Source of the DNA: Sclerurus mexicanus | Lineage: Eukaryota > Chordata > Aves > Passeriformes > Furnariidae | Reading direction: 5' to 3' | NCBI GenBank assembly: GCA_013396755.1 | Contig: VWZF01003842.1 | Location: 1,279,442 to 1,343,441 of the forward strand | Length of the DNA: 64,000 nt | In this document: positions 58,861 through 64,000 of the stretch, one piece after another | How the letters are laid out: each line of letters starts with the position of its first letter | Position numbering within the stretch: position 1 is the first letter of the stretch | The notes under the pieces: generated by a model | The model's input: only the letters and a program-made list of their open reading frames with translations | What the model was told of the DNA's origin: nothing | Databases searched by the model: none | Made by a program: the position numbers and the translations under genes

Positions 58861-61800
58861 GTATGTGACAGAGCTTGACAGCGCACCTTACTTATGTCCT
58901 GGGCGTTCACATTGCAAAGAAGTCTGACGGGACCCTTGGCCATATTACATGGACTGTTTTCTATATATGGGTGACTCAAAAAATCCCTTAATACTGTTTG
59001 CTGACCTATAGCTGTGATAGGACAAGAGGTGGAAATTTGTGGACACCTGCAGAGGGATAGGGGTACAAATGGGCTCTAAGATTACTTTATCTCCAAGGTT
59101 AAATTGAATTGTCTGTGTTTCAGTGGGTATTCAGATAATGACTTTTTTCTTTCAGAATATTGTTTTTCCTATACATTATTAAAAATAAGGAATTCCTTTA
59201 GAAATGAATTTGGATTCTAAGGTGTGCTTTATCCAATCTGGGATCTTTTTTTATCTTTAGGACATAGTATTCAGATGAGAAAGGCTGAGATCATTACCAA
59301 GTGGCTGGGAACTACTCCCATTTTTTTATGAGACTGACTGCAGCTGTGTTTCTAAAATTCAGATGTAGAGTTAAGGGAGTGATCAAAAGAAACTATGGTA
59401 GCTGGGGAGAGACTGAACATATGAAGAAAGTGGAGTGGGATGCTATTTCACAAAGGAATTACTTTTTTTATTGTTGTTCGTGTAGCTGAATACAGATGTG
59501 GTTGACTAGCTAGATGCTAGTAGATGTAAACTGAGCTAAAGAAGGTGTGCTCTCACTGCAAAGTGAACCTATGCCTCCTTAGGATATTCAGTTAATAGTT
59601 TAAAAAGAACAAAGGTCTGTCTAGAACTAGACTTGCTCCATCAAGATATTTGCATAATGTCTTGCATAGCCATTACCATAGAAAGAATGATGCGGCTAGC
59701 ATGATATCCAACTATTTTTGATTCCATAGCCTCAACGATGTGCTTCCTGTGCTTTTTCTTTTTCAGACTCTAACATGTCCTTAAAGCAAAATTTTGGCTG
59801 TAACCTCAGTATCAAGATGAGAAGCACCCCTATATTCTGTTCACATTGTTAGGCCTTAATACGTTGATTTATGAGCCTCTTCTTTCTGTTTCCTGATTTC
59901 TCCAGGCTTCTACTTATCCTTACATAGGATTCCAAATCTTGATCTCAGGGAGCTTACTGTAATTGTGTCTGGATCAGGAGATTGATTACATGGAATAAGA
60001 GCATTTGTAGAAGTAATGGAGAGATTCATTGATTCCACAATGGTTTAACCTAGCCCCCTTGGTTCTTCAAGAATTGTTCTCCAAATGTATTCAGTTTCTA
60101 GATCTAGAACTTAAAAATCTCAAGAAATGGGTTTTCTAGGCATAGTGTTTGTTTGAACTCACCCTATTTATTTGAGACTGAACTGGGTGGGCCATCTAAG
60201 TCCAAATCCATGCTACCTATCTATAGCACATAACAGAGACCCTTTCTTGGGAATATGCTGTCAGTGGGGAGAAATGGGCAATTCCCAAAGGCACTTCAGA
60301 CCTCAGAAGAGCTCTACTGCATTTTAGAAGTGCCTGTCTCCCTCCATCAGTAGTACAGGCAGTCAGGGGCACATGGGCCCTTTGTTCAGTTAAAGTGGGA
60401 TGGAAAAATGTGCTGCTACCTTAAACCTCTGCAGTTAACTTTCTTCTGAGAGCAACAAGGCATTGAACAGACAGCAGAGGGTACTGAAGAGACAATTTGT
60501 GTGTGGAAATGAAAATCAGGAATACAGAAGCCTGTTGGATAGCTGGTGAAGAAATGCTGAGAGTACAGAGCATGGAGCAAATGAATGGTAGCTTCTGTCA
60601 TGGCGTGTAGGTGGCTCTGAGGCTTCCTGACCAAAAACAAAGGAGTGTAGCAAAAGGAGTATCTTGTGGGACAGAGTGGTCATTCTCTCTGATCACAGTT
60701 TGCACAAGGCTGGAGTATTTAAGCCAAGATACATCAGCTCATATCTGCTCCTGAAAGGAGCGAGCCAGCCCTCTGCACTCCCATCTCCCTTATTTTGCCC
60801 TGCTCATTGCTGCTAGGGTGCTCAGGTTAGGGAATAGTGCTTGGGCACTTTCTGTATCACCTGAAGGCAAAGCATCTGGAATAGCTCATACCACACACTG
60901 AAAACATTTAAACTAACCCTGCTGTTCTCCTTGGCAGCAACTGGCATGAGTTGTGATGCTCTGTGATTTACGTGCTCTGTGATAATTCCCTTTGGGAAGG
61001 TGGCAGGAACAAGGGGCAGTAAGCTTAGCAGCTTTTCTGCCAGTTGCTGCAAGGTGACTGTCCATGCACTCAGTGTTTGTTCCTGCATGGAACAGCAGGC
61101 CATAGCTAGTAACCCAAGAGATTAAGGTGATGTTTTTAGGTTTTATTTTCTGTTTCTGGAATTCTCAATCTGTAAAATGGAGGGATTAGAAGCAAAAATG
61201 AATTCACTAGCATTAATAAAAACCAAAAATAATTAAATTCTTGAATGGAAACATGGGAAAAAAACCCACTGCTACTTTCATAGCTTAGATGAACCTGTCA
61301 TTGTAAGACATTACACTATGTCAAGTATGGCTTGATGCCCACATTAGATTACATCCATGTGGGCTGGAGCAGATAGATTCGTGTGCCTTCTACTCCTACC
61401 CTAAAGAGGCTGAACACAAAGCCAGCTCTGCCACAGATGTGCTTAATGCCCTGTTAAGTTTACTACATCCCCTCTACTAAATTTGTTATCTATGCCACAG
61501 TGTGGTGCTGAAGCAGTAATGCAGTATCACATCTGACTGGGTATGGTTTCACAGTGTGGGACCTCTGGCACCAGTATGTGTTTCAAGAGTCCCTGTGCCC
61601 CCTGGTCCTGCATACTTGCTCCCACACTTCACAGCCCTACCCTGTCACTTGGGCTGACAACTGTTGCTGTAGCTCTGCTGGAGACTGGATCAGCAATCTG
61701 ATCTGGTTTTAAAACACACTTCACATCCTTTTTTTTCTTTTGTTGCCTTTCTCAGCATTGTTGACTGGGTAGTCATTACAGTAGGTTGGAGTGAATGCCA

Positions 61801-64000
61801 GCAAGGAGGCAGAGCACAGTGTCCTTAAGGCTGTATTGTTATCCAAGTCCATAACCCCTTAACTCACTGCCCCTGTGTGTGAGCACAGGGCATGTGGGCT
61901 TGCCCACACCCATCTGTTTTGGCATTCTCTGAGTTACTTGGATGCTTGGAATGCTTTTTAATTTCCAAAGCATGAAAGTTTTGTATATAAATCTGCTGAG
62001 GATCATTTTCTATTATCTGATCTGCTAAATGATGAAGAACTTGTAGGCCCAAGGGGAACGACAGGCATTTAAAACGGGGCCTTAAAATGATGATTAAACT
62101 GTAATTCCTGTGGGACATCAATACAAAGATCAATTTAGTAATGTTAAGGTGCCAGGGATATTCTTTAAAGTCATTGTTATTGTTCTGATTCTGACTTCTT
62201 TGCGTTGTCTGTGGAGTGGAGAGAGATGATCACCTTTAACTGTGGTGCTGAGCAGAAACCCAGTTTAGCTACTCTGATCTGTCTTGTGGAAGGGTCTTTG
62301 TCTCCACTGGTCAGTAAATGAAACTAGAGATTCAAGAAGCTAAAGAAGAACTGTGAAAGTAGGGCTTATGAGCCATTTACAGTCCAGGAGTTAGAAGTTT
62401 TTTTCTTAAGTTTTAATAAAAGTGCAGTAACTCTGTAAGGTAATTGCATCCTGAATGAAATCAACTGGATATGGAGAACCACAAAAGATAAGTATCCTGT
62501 TAATTGTAAACACTTCTGTATTGCTTTTCTGGGGAGCAGGAAAAATGTTAAAAACCAAATGATCTGTGAATCCACTGCAAGAAGGTTGGAATTAAATAAA
62601 CCAACCAACCAAAACCCCCTCCCAAAAAAACCCCAACCTCAACCCTCCCCCCCAAAACCAACCAAAAAAGGCAGAATAAAAAAATAGAACTAAAACTTTT
62701 GAGAACTTGCTACTCTGTTTTGCTTATCTTTTTCTCTAGACAGTTTTTATTGTTGTCCCTTCACTTTCCCTTTTCTCCTTTCCTGCCCTCAACCCCAAAA
62801 AGCTGTAGCTTTGCATATGTGTGGGAACTATACTGCATAGGTGTAGGAACTATATTCCTACCAGAGCAAACAGGCAGTGTGAAGAAGTTAATAAAGTCTT
62901 CTCTTGACCTGTAGACGAAAGTGATAGGAATGAATCAGTATTTTTTTGTCACTGATACTTTTCAATATTTTAGCAACTTTGTTTTTCTTCCTTGTCTTTC
63001 ACATGAGTCTTTTTTGTATTTTATGCCTGCAGTAGATGATGAGAAGCCAAGGCTGGCAAATCACTTGAAAATTCTCCTGAGGCACAACATAGAAAATTCC
63101 CTCTCTTGCTCTTTCATTCTGTCTATGTGTACATATGGATATGTAAATCAAAAAAAGATGTAGTGATTATGTAAATCCATGAATTGATTGCCTGACAATC
63201 AGCAATGCCTCCTGAGTATTTAAATTCATTTATTTTACATTTGAAGAAATTTGTCTATTCTGTATATACATATCAGACAACTGATCAAAATGCAATGAGG
63301 TCCTTGACTGAGAAGGAGGGAAGAAAGAGAAGTAGCTACATGCTTTATTTGCCATTTGGTCTTTTCTGTCTGAAAGGTTTTAGTTTTGAGATGTGAAGAG
63401 ACTTGAGGTCTTTCAGGGCCAGTAAGGGAGGATGCATGGAAGGCGGGCAGAGTGAGAATTCTGGAAAATTAGTGCATGATCCAAAGAGGAAAGCAGAAAA
63501 ATAGCTATTCATATATAAACTTGAATTATCATCCTAAGTATAGACCAGTGATGGGTGACATATTTCCTACCACATTTGTTAATTCCATAGGTTCAAATGA
63601 CAGCTTGTGTCACGTCCCATTGCAATTCAACATGTATCTCAAATCTCTGAGACAGCAGCTGCTTTGTTCTGTAAAAGTTGCCCCTGGATTCAGGGAACTT
63701 TTAAGTAGCAGACTGCATTTTCTGATGGCTCCCCTCTATTTGGATTTGATGTTAAATTGAGGAAATTCCTCCTGCTCCTTCCCCAGAACACCAGTGGGCC
63801 CTCAGGCAGCCACAGCTGCTCTACTTTTTGAGAAGGGCTGGAGGTGATTTTCAAGTAGGGGAGCAGCTGGCGCCTTCCCCGCTTCACTGCTCTTTTGTTG
63901 TGAGGTGACTGAAAAGCCAGTCTGCAGTTCCCATCTCTCATTGTCCCACCTCCTCCCTTTCCAGTGGTGGACCTTCATTACAGTCTCACTATGTTTTTCT
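58861..64000 (+). other. ACTN2 intron 3 (partial)
   Basis: No ACTN2 exon 4 sequence is visible to the window end. An A/C-rich low-complexity patch (CCAACCAACCAAAACCCC type) occupies about 62598-62671. No other element is recognised. Confidence 0.6.
62598..62671. repeat. A/C-rich low-complexity patch
   Basis: The patch is made of CCAACC and CCCCAAAA-type words, the complement of the T/G-rich patches seen at 5386, 30789 and 38356. Confidence 0.75.

Noticed and set aside
58861..64000. Search for ACTN2 exon 4
   Set aside because: No stretch encoding the expected IVDGNVKMTLG or IWTIILRFAIQ text was found on the plus strand.
1..64000. CRISPR arrays, bacterial operons, tRNA or rRNA genes
   Set aside because: This is vertebrate chromosomal DNA; no regularly spaced repeats or tRNA/rRNA-like sequence was seen.

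Overview
The window is vertebrate nuclear DNA: small coding exons with GT-AG boundaries, long AT-rich introns, two CpG-rich promoters, and several copies of the CR1 LINE, which dominates bird and reptile genomes. A long terminal repeat beginning TGTGCTGG is of a kind I associate with songbirds. I read it as a bird, probably a passerine; the species cannot be fixed from the sequence. There are assembly gaps at 14586-14635 and 39011-39064, and a single N at 42699.

Left part (1 to about 14900, minus strand): the 5' part of HEATR1 (yeast UTP10 homologue, U3 small nucleolar RNP / ribosome biogenesis). Seventeen coding exons can be placed to the base from 14546 down to 138. They join in one open frame of 812 codons plus one base, with no frameshift or internal stop, and the gene continues past the left edge. 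Its CpG-island promoter lies at about 14550-14950, interrupted by a gap, with an E-box, ETS-type sites and a likely non-coding first exon.

Middle (about 14950-33000): the spacer between HEATR1 and ACTN2. It holds a probable retroviral 3' end remnant (about 15400-15890), CR1 copies (16100-16580, 17046-17215, 21056-21740), and a complete solo LTR with a perfect 5-bp target duplication (18987-19611). Immediately downstream of the LTR is a run of three exon-like segments with strong splice signals (ending 19677; 19856-19954; 20103-20170). This is the best candidate in the window for an undescribed transcript.

Right part (about 33000-64000, plus strand): the 5' part of ACTN2 (sarcomeric alpha-actinin-2). 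Coding exon 1 (33576-33710) is separated by a 23.6-kb intron from exon 2 (57320-57434), followed by exon 3 (58741-58860). Together they encode residues 1-123 plus one base: the N-terminal tail and the first part of calponin-homology domain 1. Exon 4 is not in the window.

The two genes stand head to head, the HEATR1-ACTN2 order also known on human 1q43. One is a housekeeping nucleolar gene with a GC-rich promoter, the other a striated-muscle gene. The sequence gives no reason to think they act together.
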